From Scilla litardierei (taxonomy: Eukaryota > Streptophyta > Magnoliopsida > Asparagales > Asparagaceae): a DNA stretch of 64,000 nucleotides. Made by a program: the position numbers and the translations under genes. How positions within the stretch are numbered: position 1 is the stretch's first letter; each line of letters opens with the position of its first letter. The notes below the pieces were generated by a model. It was not told the DNA's origin. It saw only the letters and a list, made by a program, of their open reading frames with translations, and ran no database searches. Location: contig CM061138.1 of the NCBI GenBank assembly GCA_030789695.1, positions 183,001,051-183,065,050 on the forward strand, read 5' to 3'. This document shows positions 10,946-23,083 of the stretch, piece by piece.

Positions 10946-12025
10946 TCGAACTCATTTTTTTAATAAAACGATGATTTTGCTTTGCTCTACCCCCTCCCTT
11001 CGGCGTGAATCAGAGTTAAAAGTATGAACGGCCTAAAAGTACTCTCTATGAATGGAAAAGGGGTGCTTCAGATCGGGAGTAAGCACTAGTGATAGGGCAA
11101 AGGGGGGAAGGACATAGGAAAGATGGACGAACATGAATACGGATTCCATAATTCGTTTCATTGAGGATATCCCAAAAGAAGATCCCATTCATTTGATGAG
11201 AAATAAAAAGGCAATCGAAAATTCGCGTGGCTGAAGCTGAAGTAGCTACTTTCAAAGTAACAGAAAGAAAAGCAACACTGGAGTGGGAGAGTCGGAGTCA
11301 AAAAGAGGATTCCTCACTTCTTTCTCTCATTCAAAACCGTGCATGAATATCATTCAAAAAGGTTTCGGATAGCCTAGTATTCCACCAATTAATAATCTAA
11401 GGTCCCAGACTTTTTTGAAATGAGAGAGAGACCCACCAGGGCAAAACCCTCTTACTAACTGGAATAAAAGAATTAGTAGATCTCTTTCGCCCAAAATGGG
11501 CTAGGGTTATGAACTTATAATCATGGAATCGACTTGGTCATCCAATTCAACGATCTGTCTCCTATCCAGGGAGGTAGGTAAAACACATGCATGTTTCGTC
11601 TATATTAGTTTAGTATAGCTCATTCCATTCGAGAAAGAAGAGCTAATCTTACGAGTAGGGCCCATTCCCGAGTTATCATGCTTGCATATCCATCGTTTGA
11701 GTCTCCAACAATTATTCCAATAATTACATATCCGATTTGACCAATGGACGAATATGCAAGCATACGTTTCATGCTTGTTTGAGTAATAGCAATGTGCCGT
11801 AGAAAGGAGGAATAATACCGTAAGGCAGGGACCCGAGAAAACAGAAGCCCAGATAAAGAAGCGTAGAAAGATATTTAAAGTAATGTGCAAGTGGATCAAC
11901 CTCTTTTTGGCTTGGGCCAAACACTTTTTCTCGCAGGTATAGCTTTCTACAAAAAAGCAATGCGAGACGTAAAAAGAATGCATGTCATATAATGTCAGGC
12001 AGGATAGTCGGGTAAGAAAGCAAGA
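10946..12025 (-). other. ndhB: Organelle-derived insertion with rearranged plastid ndhB pieces
   Basis: All other LTR copies of the family read straight across this point (TTTCCGTCA then GTCGCCTG). On the minus strand, about 11797-11668 encodes a stretch of NdhB ([20 protein letters not shown]) and about 11295-11165 encodes an earlier stretch of NdhB exon 2 (SASATRIF and following), with frameshifts. Just before the latter is sequence that looks like the 3' end of the ndhB group II intron. NdhB is a membrane subunit of the plastid NAD(P)H dehydrogenase-like complex. The two exon-2 pieces are in the wrong order relative to the gene. The flanks (about 11800-12025 and 10946-11160) look mitochondrial in style but I cannot assign them. 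It is a nuclear plastid insertion, or mitochondrial DNA carrying plastid pieces. Not functional. Confidence 0.75.
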
Positions 12026-12560
12026 GTCGCCTGTTGAAGGAAACACAGTCGACTGGGTGATTTCCAGTCGCCTGTAGATCCTTCTACAGTCATCTGACAT
12101 GCACAGCTCAAGTCAACATTTCAATTGACTCAACTTGAGCTTTACGCACAGTCGTCTGTCGATCAGTTTACAGTCGCATGTATTTTTACAGTTGCCTGGA
12201 GATTGGTCATCAGTCGCCTGTATAGCGTAAGTGCATTCTCTGCATCTCTCTGTTGTTTCTCTATTTTTTACAGCCGACGACTGATGAAGAATCTACAGTC
12301 TCCTGACTATTTGACAGTCGACTGTAGTATTAACATCAGTCGCCTGTGCGAAGAATTGGAGAAAGAGTGCAGCTCTCTGTTTCGATCCATCCCCTGCAGC
12401 AGGCGCCTGCTGAAGCATTAACATGCGCCTGTCATGTTTGTCAGTCGACTGTATTGTCTTCGTCAGTCGACTTTCCTGGCTCAGATTATAGCAGTTGGAT
12501 ATTTTCTAGCAGTTGATCAGTCGACCGTGTTTTGATCAACAGTCGACTGTTCCTGTCATT
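12026..12560. repeat. CAGTCGACTG palindrome cluster in the element B 5' LTR
   Basis: The 10-bp palindrome CAGTCGACTG and near-variants such as CAGTCGCCTG and CAGGCGCCTG recur many times over about 500 bp. They end shortly before the AT-rich promoter region at 12636-12651. The same cluster recurs in the other LTRs of the family. Confidence 0.85.
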
Positions 12561-12925
12561 TTCATCCAGTTTCTAGCCGTTGCAGAATTTTTTTTTTGGC
12601 TGTTTCCTTGGGTTTTGGGGCTTGATATGGGGTTCATATATATATATATATGTGTGTGCTGCCATCTCTTATTCTTTCTTGATGCAATTGAAAATCTCAA
12701 GAGATCTATAAGCAACTCTCAAGCTCCCTCATTTCCCTCTATTGAGCATTCATTCCTCTTCATGCATTGAAGTCCAGCTCAAGGGAAATCATCCAAGTGC
12801 ATCTCTAGCAAATCTCATCACTTGGAGATCATCTTCCATGCCTTGCATTTATTTATGAGTAAGTTCATCTCAAGGCATAGGTAAGAGTGTTTGTTTTACT
12901 TTGTTATTTCATTGAAACCCTAGCT

Positions 12926-13154
12926 TTCTGTGTGAGATCTAGTTACTCTCTGTGTGAGAGTATAACCTTTTGTGTGAGGGTTGGTTGAAATCTCTCTGTG
13001 TGAGAGTTTAAGTCTTTCTATGTGAAAGCAAGGATTTCTCTGCGTGAGAATCCTAAATCCTCTGTGTGAGAGTGAGGATTTCTCTGTGTGAGAATCCAAA
13101 TCCTCTGTGTGAGGTATCTCTGTGTGAGGTTGTATTCACTTTCTCTGTGTGAGA
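12926..13154. repeat. Degenerate tandem repeat TCTCTGTGTGAGA in the LTR
   Basis: About a dozen imperfect copies of a CTCTGTGTGAG core, each with 10-15 bp of variable sequence between. The equivalent region in the element B 3' LTR is 34817-35060. In the D LTRs the core is CTCTTTGTGGGAG (28241-28526, 33161-33447). Confidence 0.85.
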
Positions 13155-13375
13155 ATTATAGTGGATTTTGGTGTGGCTGGACATACCCAAGTTTGGGGAA
13201 CCAGGGTAAATTCTTGTGTTTGCATTTGGATTGATTATGTTGATTAATTCCTCTTGCACGTATTATTCTGCATTTGCAAGCTTAATTTTAATTGCACAAT
13301 TTTATTTCCATTACTCTATTCACCCCCCTCTAGAGTGTTTGTTGTTAGTATTGCAAGGTAGACGGTCCTTACAAT

Positions 13376-13387
13376 TGGTATTGGAGC
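13376..13387 (+). promoter_or_regulatory. Primer-binding site of element B
   Basis: TGGTATTGGAGC starts two bases after the LTR end. It is a two-base variant of TGGTATCAGAGC, the complement of initiator tRNA-Met. The intact form is present in element D at 28752-28763. Confidence 0.8.
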
Positions 13388-13409
13388 GAGATTGAAGCAT
13401 ACAACAACG

Positions 13410-14417
13410 ATGGCATACAACGCTTCATCCATGTCTCATGAAGAAGGTTTATCAACCGGTCGACCCCCGCTCTTCAACGAAACCAACTACCCAAGTTGGA
13501 AGATCAAGATGATGATCTACTTGGAGGGTCAAGACCTTTGGGACATCACAGAGTCGCCATTTGAGAAGCCTACTACACCTGCTGCTGCGAGAACAAACGC
13601 GGAGAAGGACTCGATCAAATTTAATCCGAGGGCTATGAATGCATTCCATTGTGCCCTCACTTCAAATGAGTTCAACCGCATCTCCATGTGCAAAATGGCC
13701 AACAAAATTTGGCATACATTGGAGATGTCTCATGAAGGAACTTCGAATGTAAAGAAATCTAAACAATGCGTATTTAGATCTAAATATGAGTTGTTTAAGA
13801 TGCAGGAAGGTGAAAATATCTCGGAGATGTTCACAAGGTTCACAGAAATTGTTAACGCTTTAGAAGGACTTGGGAAGGTGATTTCCCAAGAGGATCGAGT
13901 GGAGAAGATCCTTGACTCGCTCACATCTCAATGGGAGTCAAAGGCCAATGGTATTTTGGAGTCTTAACGACATGTCCAAATACACTGTTGAGGAGTGCAT
14001 TGGAAATCTCATGGCGTATGAAGTAAAGCTTCAACACAAGAAGGAGATTCAACCAACCAAGCCCGAGAAGCCGGAAAAGCATAAGGGGGTTGTATTCCAT
14101 GCCAAGGAGGAGCCAATCAAATGGAGAAAGAAATTCCATCAAGAAGCTCCTAGTGAAGAAGATGAAGAAGATGAGGCTAGTGGAGATGAAGTCATGGAGC
14201 TTGCCACACAACTGAGAGCATTCCTCAAAAGCAAGCAAGGTAAATCTTCTTCAAAATTTGCCTCCAAGTCTAACAACTCTATTTGTTTCAATTGTAGAGG
14301 AAAATGTCATACTTCTACCGAATGCCCTTCCAAGCCCGACAAAGAAAATTACAATGGGAAAGGGAAGAAGCATTGGAAAGGCAAGTCTAAATTCAAGAAT
14401 CAAAAGAAGGGACTTGT
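13410..14417 (+). pseudogene. Copia gag of element B, N-terminal part
   Basis: Structural capsid protein of a Ty1/copia element. From the ATG at 13410 the frame encodes a UBN2/DUF4219-type gag domain; the diagnostic segment is PPLFNETNYPSWKIKMMIYL, about residues 23-42. A stop near 13966 (GAGTCTTAACGAC, where element D has GAGTTATATGACAC) and a change of frame break it. Continuing in the second frame it reaches a CCHC zinc knuckle at 14284-14325 (C-X2-C-X4-H-X4-C, CFNCRGKCHTSTEC) and a Lys-rich stretch. It is then cut at 14417 by Athila element E. The reading continues at 24894 after the second CTTGT duplication. The paralogue in D (28786-30868) has the same domains in the same order. I used the ATG at 13410 because the same ATGGCAT context occurs in D. 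Confidence 0.85.
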
Positions 14418-16223
14418 TGATTTGGATTGAATATTGCGTATTTAACCCCTCATCAAGTGATATTTTGTGCCTATATAATGCTTAATTGGTCTCTAGTGCA
14501 TTCGTATTTTGTATATCATTAATTATTAGAGCAAAACCATCGATTTGTGCACAAACTATGAATTCTATTGAGTATTTCTGCACTTTTTATATTTTTCCTA
14601 GCTTGGTCTCGATCTCACGATTCCAACGACTATTTATTTGTATTTTTCTGAGATCTGTGCTAATTACTATGAATTTTTGAATGCAGAATATCATTTATTA
14701 GAAATAAAATAAAGTTGGCACGAATCTTGATGAACACGTGGAGGCCATCCAGCCGATTCCCGCTCCATCTGACGGCTACAAACTTCGGGCTACGCGGTTC
14801 ATTCTCCGCCGTTGGATTGAGATCCAACGGCTGTCGAGCGCCCCGCAGCGTACGCGAGATCAGACGACGCGGCCCCATCCAGGCCGTTCAAACTGCTGAT
14901 CCAACGGTCACGAGCGAACTAAATCAGAGCGGATGCTGGGCGTCTCTGGACACGTGGCGGCACACCGTTAAATCCCGCCTATTGACTGGACGGCTCGGAT
15001 TCACTCCGCTGAGCGAGCGAAGAACGAAAGATGCGGGCGACGTGGACTCATCTACGCCCTCCGATGCCGATCCAACGGCTAATCTCGCACCCGCAGTTTG
15101 AAAAAGCAGCAGCCCCTCTTCGCGTGACGTGGGATGATCGTGGCCGTGCGATGTTTGATCCGACGGCTGCAACCCAATCCGAAGCGAATTCGGATGTATT
15201 CGAAGCAGCGGAGCGGGTTGAGCGACATCCGAAGGACACGTGTCAGCCTATATTTAATCCCGCTTGATCGTACGGCTGAGGTTTGATCCGACTATGATAT
15301 TGGGTATGGATGCGGGTTTGAACCCGATAACGCCCATTAAACCCGCAAGCCTATTATTTAAGCATATTCTAGGGTGTTTGGGCGTATTATTGGCGTATTG
15401 GAGCATCTAGGAGCCGATTTTCCCCTCTGAAAAATTCTGTAAATTTCCAGAGGCTGTTCTTCAGTTTTCCAGAAAGTTTGGAGGCTTAGCTTGGAGTTTT
15501 GGTAATATTTTCTTAAACTCATACCCCGTATTTGGGTGTTTTCTATTGTATTTTGCTATGAACTTGAAGTATTTGGCTATGAAACTAGTTTATTCTTGCA
15601 TTATGAGTAGCTAATTCTTATTTGTGCATGGTATGGAGTAGTTAGGGGATGTGAATCGTATTTGTTTGGTTGAATATCATCGTTCGTAAGCGTTTATGTT
15701 GCTAAAGTTGTAATTTTTACTATTAAATCCACTTTTTCATCTTCCAAAAGGAGTGACTAGATTGATGCTCACCCCAAAAGGGTGAGCTTTGATCTCTCCA
15801 AAAGAGAGTTTCATACCGTATTCGTAGGATTATAATTTTAGCGACTATTTAATTCATATTGTGCTTGAATCCCCAAAAGGGTATCTTCCAATGAATCGCT
15901 CCCAAAAGGAGGATTTATTAAGTTATATTTGATCAACCAACGTATACGAATCACTGTCCTAACGAACCCATACCATGTGCATACTTCTCATTGTTATTTT
16001 CACGAGTTTTCATTGTTCGTATCGTTCACGTATTCACAATCCACCATCAAACTCATTCACACCATCGCCAATTAAAGTGTTTAGTTTCTCTACGTAGATT
16101 TTCTTTTTGATTTAAGTTTGTGGTTTCAACAGATTTCTCCCGAGGATTCGACATCTGGACTTCCGGATTATACTACTTGTACGGACTCTTGCGCTTGAGA
16201 GAAGCACCTTTTTGGTCCCACCA
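14418..16223 (+). repeat. 5' LTR of Athila E
   Basis: TGATTTGGATTG...GTCCCACCA, 1806 bp, matching 23084-24888 (1805 bp). The middle part, about 14715-15260, is GC-rich with recurring CCAACGG and CGGCT motifs. Confidence 0.9.
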
Positions 16224-16229
16224 AGTTTT

Positions 16230-16247
16230 TGGCGCCGTTGCCGAGGA
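16230..16247 (+). promoter_or_regulatory. Primer-binding site of Athila E (tRNA-Asp)
   Basis: TGGCGCCGTTGCCGAGGA, six bases after the LTR end, matches the complement of the plant tRNA-Asp 3' end with one mismatch. This primer is usual for Athila. Confidence 0.88.
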
Positions 16248-16360
16248 GAACGGTTTGTTACTACGGTTTATCTCATTCAGAGGACCTTCGGTGAGATCTT
16301 TCCACTTTATTGTATATAATTTTTGTTTGCTTTTATATAAAAAAATATTTGTGCTAGTTT

Positions 16361-17902
16361 ATGTGGCATATGACTCCTAGGACACATAGGTTGACTCGAT
16401 GTTTTGATATGGCTAATAATAATATGGATGAAAATTTTAGCAACAATAACGAGAATAATGTGCAACCTGGAGTGCCTAGGACTTTAAAGGATTTACTCAG
16501 ACCCACTAGGACTAGCACTGCTTCATGTTTTGTTTTACCTAACGATGCAAATTCTTTCAATTTTAAACCTGGGGTGATCCAACTCTTACCCACCTTTCAT
16601 GGGTTAGACAAGGAAAATCCATATCTTCATATTAAAGGATTTGAGGAGGTGTGCTTGACATGCTTTGATGGGAAAACTAGCGAGGACACGGTATATCTTA
16701 AATTGTTCCCATTTTCATTGAAAGACAAAGCTAAGAATTGGTTGAATGCATTACCATCACGTTCTATTACTACATGGATTGATTTACAGGCTGAATTTCT
16801 AAAGAAGTTTTTTCCTATTCACAGGACACAGGGACTGAAGCGGAAGATCATGAACTTTGCCCAGAAAAGCGAGGAGACATTCTACCAGGCATTTGAAAGG
16901 TTCAATGAGCTGTTGCTTGCATGTCCACACAATGGCTTCGACAAAAGCAGGATTATTGGCTTTTTCTACGATGGACTGCAGCCGCAGATGAAGCAATTTG
17001 TAGAGATGATGTGCAATGGAGGATTCTTTGACAAAGATCCAGATGAAGCTTGGACGTACCTGGAGGAGATAGCAGAAAATGCGCAGACATGGGACACTAC
17101 TTCAGACTACGAGAGAGGAGGCCACTCTGCACCATCCCAGCCCGCACGAGGAGTGGTATTCAATTTGAAGCAAGAGGATGCGTTGGAGATAAAGATGGAG
17201 GCCATGATCACAAACAAGCTTCATGCAATGAATCTGAAAGAGGCCAAGGCAGTTGAGATAGAGCAGATTTGCGCACTTTGCGGCGTTGGTGGCCACGACA
17301 CTAGTGCTTGTCCTACACTCCCAGCTTTGAAGAGCATGCTAGGCAATCCAACGGGGGTGAATCAAGTGTCATCAAACTACCAGAACTTCAATTCCAACAA
17401 TAAGGGGTGGCGCAACTATCCTAATCTAAACTGGGGCCCCAATCAGTAATCTCAGCAGCAAGCTCCACCGCTGTTCAGACAGAATCAATATAACAACAAT
17501 TATCAAGGTGGGAACCAAAGGAGGGACCATGAGCCAGTGCAACAACAGCAGATGCAACCATTTGGTGATGCGCTTCAGCAGCTTATTCAATTACAGCAAG
17601 CCCAAATGCAGCAACAACAGGCTCAATTTCAGGCTCAGCAGACTCAAAATCAGCAGATGAGCGAGAGCTTGGCGAGGCTTACGGCGACACTAGAGAAAGG
17701 TAAGCTTCCATCTCAGTCAATTCCAAATCCTAATATGGGCTCATCTTCTTCTGCAGGAAATAATATGAAGCCATGCCAAGCTGTGTCCACTTTGAGGAGT
17801 GGAAAAGAGATTCAGAAGCCTGACCCACCAAGCAGAGAAGCTGAGCAAGAAGAGGGAATTCAGACCCAAGAAGAGGAAATTCAAGAGCAAGAGGAGGTGT
17901 AG
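16361..17902 (+). pseudogene. Athila gag (element E)
   Basis: Capsid/nucleocapsid polyprotein. The frame from ATG 16361 has an Asn-rich N terminus and a retrotransposon gag domain at about residues 80-240; diagnostic segments are FSLKDKAKNWLNALPSRSI and FFPIHRTQGLKR. A CCHC knuckle follows at 17270-17311 (CALCGVGGHDTSAC). A TAA at 17447-17449 ends the long frame; the corresponding codon in element G is CAA. The same frame continues with a Gln-rich segment (about 17537-17660) and an acidic end. A second stop, TAG at 17900-17902, separates it from the protease region, again in the same frame. So gag and pol were one continuous frame, broken by two nonsense codons. Confidence 0.88.
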
Positions 17903-17917
17903 GAAAAGAGCACGGAA

Positions 17918-20900
17918 GTGGGTTTGAGCAAAAATGTCATTAAAGAGAAGGAACCCGCAGCATATGTACCTGCAACACCTTTCCCTCATCGGCTACTTCA
18001 GAAAAACAAAGATAAGTATCAAACTGAGATTCGTGAAATTTTTCAGAAGTGCCAGATAAATATTCCATTGTGTGATGCTATTAATCAAATACCTGCCTAT
18101 GCTAAATTTCTGAAAGACTTGTGCACGGTTAAGAGAAAATTGAATGTGAAAAAGAAAGCATTTTTGACTGAACAGGTTAGCTCTATTGTGCAACAGAATA
18201 CACCACCTAAATTTAGAGACCCTGGATCACCCACCATCACTTGCACCATTGGCACTAAAAAGATTGGAAATGATTTATTGGATTTAGGTTCTAGTGTCAA
18301 TATCTTGCCATATCCTATTTTTGTGCAGCTTGGGTTAGGACAGCTAAAGCCTACATCTGTTATATTGCAACTTGCTGATAGATCTATTAAAGTTCCAAAG
18401 GGATGCATTGAGAATGTGCTCGTTCAGGTGGACAAATTTTACTACCCTGCAGACTTTATAGTTCTAGACATCCAAGGACCCCAAACTGCCAATGCTACTC
18501 CTATCATCCTAGGTAGACCATTCCTAGCGACATGCAATGCTTTACTAAATTGTAGGGATGGTCAACTGAAAATCACTTTTGGCAACATGACTTTGGATTT
18601 GAATATTTTTAATACTTGCAAGTTGCCACATGTGGATGATGAGATTGAGAGGGTGCATATGATTGATTCATTTGTGGATGATTATATTTGTTCTGAATTT
18701 TGTGATGATGCTTCTATTGTTGAGACTATTATTGGTGATTCTGATGACATCTCTTTTGTGCAGGAGAACGTGAAGGAGTTGAACGAAGTATGGGAGCCTA
18801 GGTTCGAGGCTTTGCCACCTAATGCATCAATTCAAATTTCATCAAAGGTGGAGGATCCAAAGCCTGAATTGAAGCCACTTCCTGAATATCTCAAGTATGC
18901 CTTCCTAGGAAACGAAAACAGCTTCCCGGTGGTAATATCTTCTAAACTCTCTTTAGAACAGGAAAGCTCTTTACTTGATGTGCTAAGAAAGCATAGAGGT
19001 GCTATTGGTTGGTCCATTGCTGACATAAACGGTATAAGCCCTATTGTATGCATGCATCACATTTATTTGGAGGATGACGCCAAACCCACTAGAGAAATGC
19101 CACGTAGGTTAAATCCAACATTAAAAGAAGTGGTGAAAGGCGAGGTACTAAAATTATTGGATGCATGTATTATTTATCCTATTTCTGACAGCAAGTGGGT
19201 CAGCCCTACACAGGTTGTTCCTAAAAAGTCTGGCCTCACCGTGGTTAAAAATGGGAATAATGACCTTATCCCAGTTAGAGCCACCACAGGTTGGAGGATG
19301 TGCATAGACTATAGGAAGTTGAACTCCCGAACTAGAAAAGATCATTTTCCTCTTCCATTTCTTGACCAAATTTTAGAGAGGGTAGCTGGACATGAGTACT
19401 ATTGCTTTCTAGACGGTTATTCAGGTTATTATCAGATTGAGATTGCACCTGAGGACCAGGAAAAGACCACCTTTATCTGTCCCTTTGGTACTTTTGCTTT
19501 TAAAAGAATGCCGTTTGGTTTATGTAATGCTCCAGCTACTTTTCAGCGATGCATGCTCAGTATTTTTGATGATATGGTTGAGAAAATTGTTGAGGTATTT
19601 ATGGATGATTTTTCAGTGTATGGTAGCTCTTTTCATGATTGTTTAGCTAACTTGGCTCTTGTTCTTGACAGGTGCATTGAAAGGAACCTCCTATTGAATT
19701 GGGAGAAGTGTCATTTTATGACCACAGAGGGACTTGTCCTACGTCACCCGGTTTCTAAAGATGGTATACAGGTAGACAGAGACAAGGTAGCAGTAATTGA
19801 GAAGCTACCAAGTCCTAAATGCGTGAAGGACATCAGATCATTTTTGGGACATGCAGGATTTTATAGGCGATTCATCAAAGATTTTAGCGCTATATCTCGC
19901 CTTCTTTGCAACTTACTAACTCTAAATGTGGATTTATTTGGACACCTGAGTGTCAAATTTCTTTTGAAACTTTAAAGAAGTTGCTGATTTCTGCTCCCAT
20001 TTTACAGGTACCAGACTGGTCCCTACCATTTGAAATAATGTGTGACGCAAGCAATTACGCAGTTGGTGCAGTCCTAGGCCAAAGAAAAGACAAAGTTCCA
20101 GTAGTGATTTACTACGCCAGCAAGACACTAAATGATGCTCAGAGGAATTATACGACCACAGAGAAGGAGTTGCTGGCTGTAGTATTCGCGTTGGAAAAAT
20201 TCAGGAGCTATATTCTGGTATCACCTATTTTGATATATACTGATCACTCTGCTTTAAAATATTTATTGTCTAAAAAAGATGCTAGTCTCGATTGATACGA
20301 TGGATTTTATTGTTGCAGGAGTTCAATGTCATAATCAAGGCCAAGAACGGCGTGGAGAATCTAGTAGCTGACCATTTATCACGATTGACAGTAGGCCTTG
20401 ATTCAGCAGATGTGCCTTTGAAGGACTCCTTTCCTGACGAGCATCTTTTTAGTGTTTCCACCTCTCCATGGTATGCTGATATCGTTAATTATCTGGTAAC
20501 TGGTAAGACTCCTGACACTTGGTCTCTTCAAGACTTTAAAAGGTTCAAGTACGAGGTAAAATATTTCTTCTTTGATGATCCGTACTTATATAAATATTGT
20601 AGAGACCAAATTGTTAGGAGATGCATGCCTGATCATGAAATAACCAGTGTGATACAATTTTGCCCTGATGGAGTATGTGGTGGACACTTTTCAGCGAATA
20701 AAACTGTGGCAAAAATCTCGCAATGTGGCTTTTATTGGCCAACTATGTTTAAAGATACATTTCATTATTGCAAGACTTGTGCTGCATGCCAACAATTAGG
20801 GGGTATTACTAGACGTAACATGATGCCATTAAACCCCATTCTAGAGATTGAAATATTTGATTGTTGGGGCATAGACTTCATGGGACCTTTCCCACCTTCA

Positions 20901-21764
20901 TTTGGATATGCTTATATTTTGGTTTGTATTGATTATGTTTCTAAATGGGTGGAAGCTATTCCTTGCAGGTCGAACGACACTTTCGTTGTGCTTAAGTTCC
21001 TCAAAGAGAACATTTTCTCTAGATTTGGAGTGCCAAAGGCCTTGATCAGTGATGGAGGGTCTCATTTTTGCAACCGCATGTTCGCTAATTTGATGAAGAG
21101 GTTTGGGGTCACGCATAAAGTTTCTACGCCATATCACCCCCAAACCAATGGTCAAGCAGAGTTGGCAAATAGAGAGATCAAAGGAATTTTGCAGAAAACG
21201 GTGAATCCTTCAAGGAAAGATTGGAGTTTGCGCTTATCTGAAGCGTTGTGGGCCTACAGGGCGGCCTACAAAACAATTTTGGGGATGTCACCTTACCGTC
21301 TAGTTTTTGGGAAGTCTTGTCACTTACCTGTTGAATTGGAACATAGATCTTATTGGGCTATAAAGAAATTGAATTTTGATACTGATTCATCTTTTTCTTC
21401 TCGCAGGTTACAATTGTTGGAGCTAGAGGAGTTGAGGAGAAATGCGTACGATAATGCCAAAATATCAAAAGAGAGGATGGAATCCGTCCACGACATGATA
21501 ATCCTACGGAGGGAGTTCACCCCAGGCCAAAAAGTACTGCTATACAATTCCAGACTACACATATTTCCCGGGAAGCTTCGCTCTAGGTGGTATGGACCTT
21601 TCACAGTCAAAGAAGTTTTCACACATGGCGCAGTGCTATTATTGAATGAAAAAGATGGAAGTGAGTTCAAGGTGAATGGCCAAAGATTGAAGCATTTTCA
21701 CGAGCCTTGGACCAAGGAAGCGAGCACCATGGATCTCACAGACCCACCTTCGGGTGGGAACTAA
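17918..21764 (+). pseudogene. Athila pol (protease, RT, RNase H, integrase) of element E
   Basis: Domain order is that of Ty3/gypsy. Protease comes first (LLDLGSSVNILPY, about 18276-18315, with the D-L-G form usual for Athila). Reverse transcriptase follows (about 18990-19800) with the FMDD catalytic box at 19598-19609. RNase H with the YTDHSALKYLL motif covers about 20000-20290. Integrase has an HHCC zinc finger (about 20680-20800), first Asp in [11 protein letters not shown], second in LISDGGSHF, and Glu in the [11 protein letters not shown] segment. Two one-base losses break the frame: near 19930 (GTGGATTTATTTGG, one T fewer than G) and near 20285 (GCTAGTCTCGA against GCTAAACCTCGA in G). 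The C terminus is complete, ending with TAA at 21762. The enzymes cannot be made as one protein from this copy. Confidence 0.9.
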
Positions 21765-23083
21765 TCAGGTGTGTTCTTTCCATGATTCCCTCTTCCTAAC
21801 ATTGAGGACAATGTCTATTTTAAGTTGGGGGGAGGGTATAACTTTTAGGATTTTTCTTTTTTTTCTTTCCCTTTTTCTTTTTCTTTTAGGATTTTATTTT
21901 TTTAGTTCCCTTTTTGCATTGAAAAAAAAATTTGAGTTAAGAATATCACCAATACCTATTTTTACCTAGAAATGAACCTCATGTGATGAAACTTCTCGTT
22001 ATTTATTCACCACCATACACTCGTGATTTATTTTCTTCCACCACTATTGTCGAATATTTCAGTCTCATTTGATATGAATGCAAGTACTTGTGGTGAAATT
22101 TTCGTTGATATATCTCAATTGTATGATTAATTGACGACTTAATGAAGCTAGAAATTATGAATTAGCAAGTAGTATGCTTTCAATGGAACACACCAAAGTT
22201 CATGCACGAATAAGTCCACAAAATATTGGAGCATTGTTTTTATTTCATATTCATTGCTATTCGCACGCTTTGTGTGATTTTGGGTAGAAAAGTCTACACT
22301 GTCTTTTGAAATGATTAGGATAAGCCATTCTTGTGAAAGATTAAAGAAAAGGAAGCTATCTTGCTAAGTTATTTATGCACACACAAAAGAAGAAAAAATG
22401 AGATGAATGAAGAGAAAGAAATGAATAAATGTGTTACTAAAGAAATAACTTGGGTGGCTCGAGTAGTACAGTCCGAGGGGTCCGTCTTGGCCTAATGCCC
22501 TATTATCGTCCGATTTGGGAGCCATTGACTGGAACCTCAATCATTTGATGGAGCGATCCAAGTTATACATTTTTTCTGCGAATGTTGCTTGATGCGCGTT
22601 ACGCAGAATTATTAAAAAAAAGAGAGCGAAAGGAAGGAAAAAGTGTTCATAATTAGCATGGCAAGAGAACTTCCAAAGCTTAACGAAAACACAAGATGTG
22701 GTGTGATTTCCTATGAATGAAGATTGACATGTGTATGTCTTAACACCATCCTATTTTTGATGCTTGCTTTGCATGAAACATCTATGCTCCAAGTTAAAAC
22801 ATTTGATTGAATGGTGTGAACCATTGATTTTGTATACTATGAGCTATGAAGTAATGAATAGTGAATTTAAGTCTATTTTATAACAATTTGAGATACTTGA
22901 CATTCATTTTTGAAAACCCACAAGTACCATTACTTGATGAGCTTGAAATTTTGATATTAGTATGTGGTTATCTTTTTGTCGTTGTAGTATGGTGGTAAAT
23001 GATTTGAGATCTGATAAGGTGATCTAGGTGTATTTTTAATCGCTCTTTTTGCTAGAGACTAGCAAAACGATAGTTGGGGGGTG
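21765..23083 (+). other. 3' spacer of Athila E
   Basis: 1.3 kb without an ORF of note. It opens with the GAGGACAATGTCTATTTTAAG...TTGGGGGGAGGG block also found in G (from about 61456) and, degenerate, at about 50685. It contains a foldable block at 22445-22608 and ends in the polypurine tract GTTGGGGGGTG against the 3' LTR. Athila elements may have an env-like ORF here; this one does not. Confidence 0.8.
22445..22608 (+). other. Foldable conserved block in the Athila 3' spacer (copy in E)
   Basis: ATAACTTGG (22445-22453) can pair with CCAAGTTAT (22558-22566), enclosing 104 nt. Just downstream TTCTGCG (22574-22580) pairs with CGCAGAA (22602-22608). The same two stems occur in G at 62103-62265 with the same 104-nt enclosed length. 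One T-A pair of the second stem is C-G in G. Confidence 0.55.

Larger units (their letters stand above)
10500..13373 (+). repeat. 5' LTR of element B (with organellar insertion)
   Basis: TGTTGAG...CCTTACA, 2874 bp, of which about 1080 bp (10946-12025) is foreign. Without it the LTR is about 1.79 kb. It shares the 'CTGTGTGAG' repeat type, the CATATATA-type promoter region and the GACGGTCCTTACA end with 33663-35072/44253-44461, which marks that LTR as its partner. It differs in these from the D LTRs. Confidence 0.85.

Noticed and set aside
12926..13154. Tandem CTGTGTGAG repeats as a coding repeat protein (long minus-strand frames rich in SHTEK and SHRE)
   Set aside because: The frames are a by-product of a short tandem repeat in an LTR, and the unit length drifts, which breaks any frame.
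14715..15267. Host exon in the GC-rich part of the Athila LTR
   Set aside because: The same segment occurs in both LTRs of E and, diverged, in G. Overlapping frames on both strands and repeated CCAACGG words explain the open frames.
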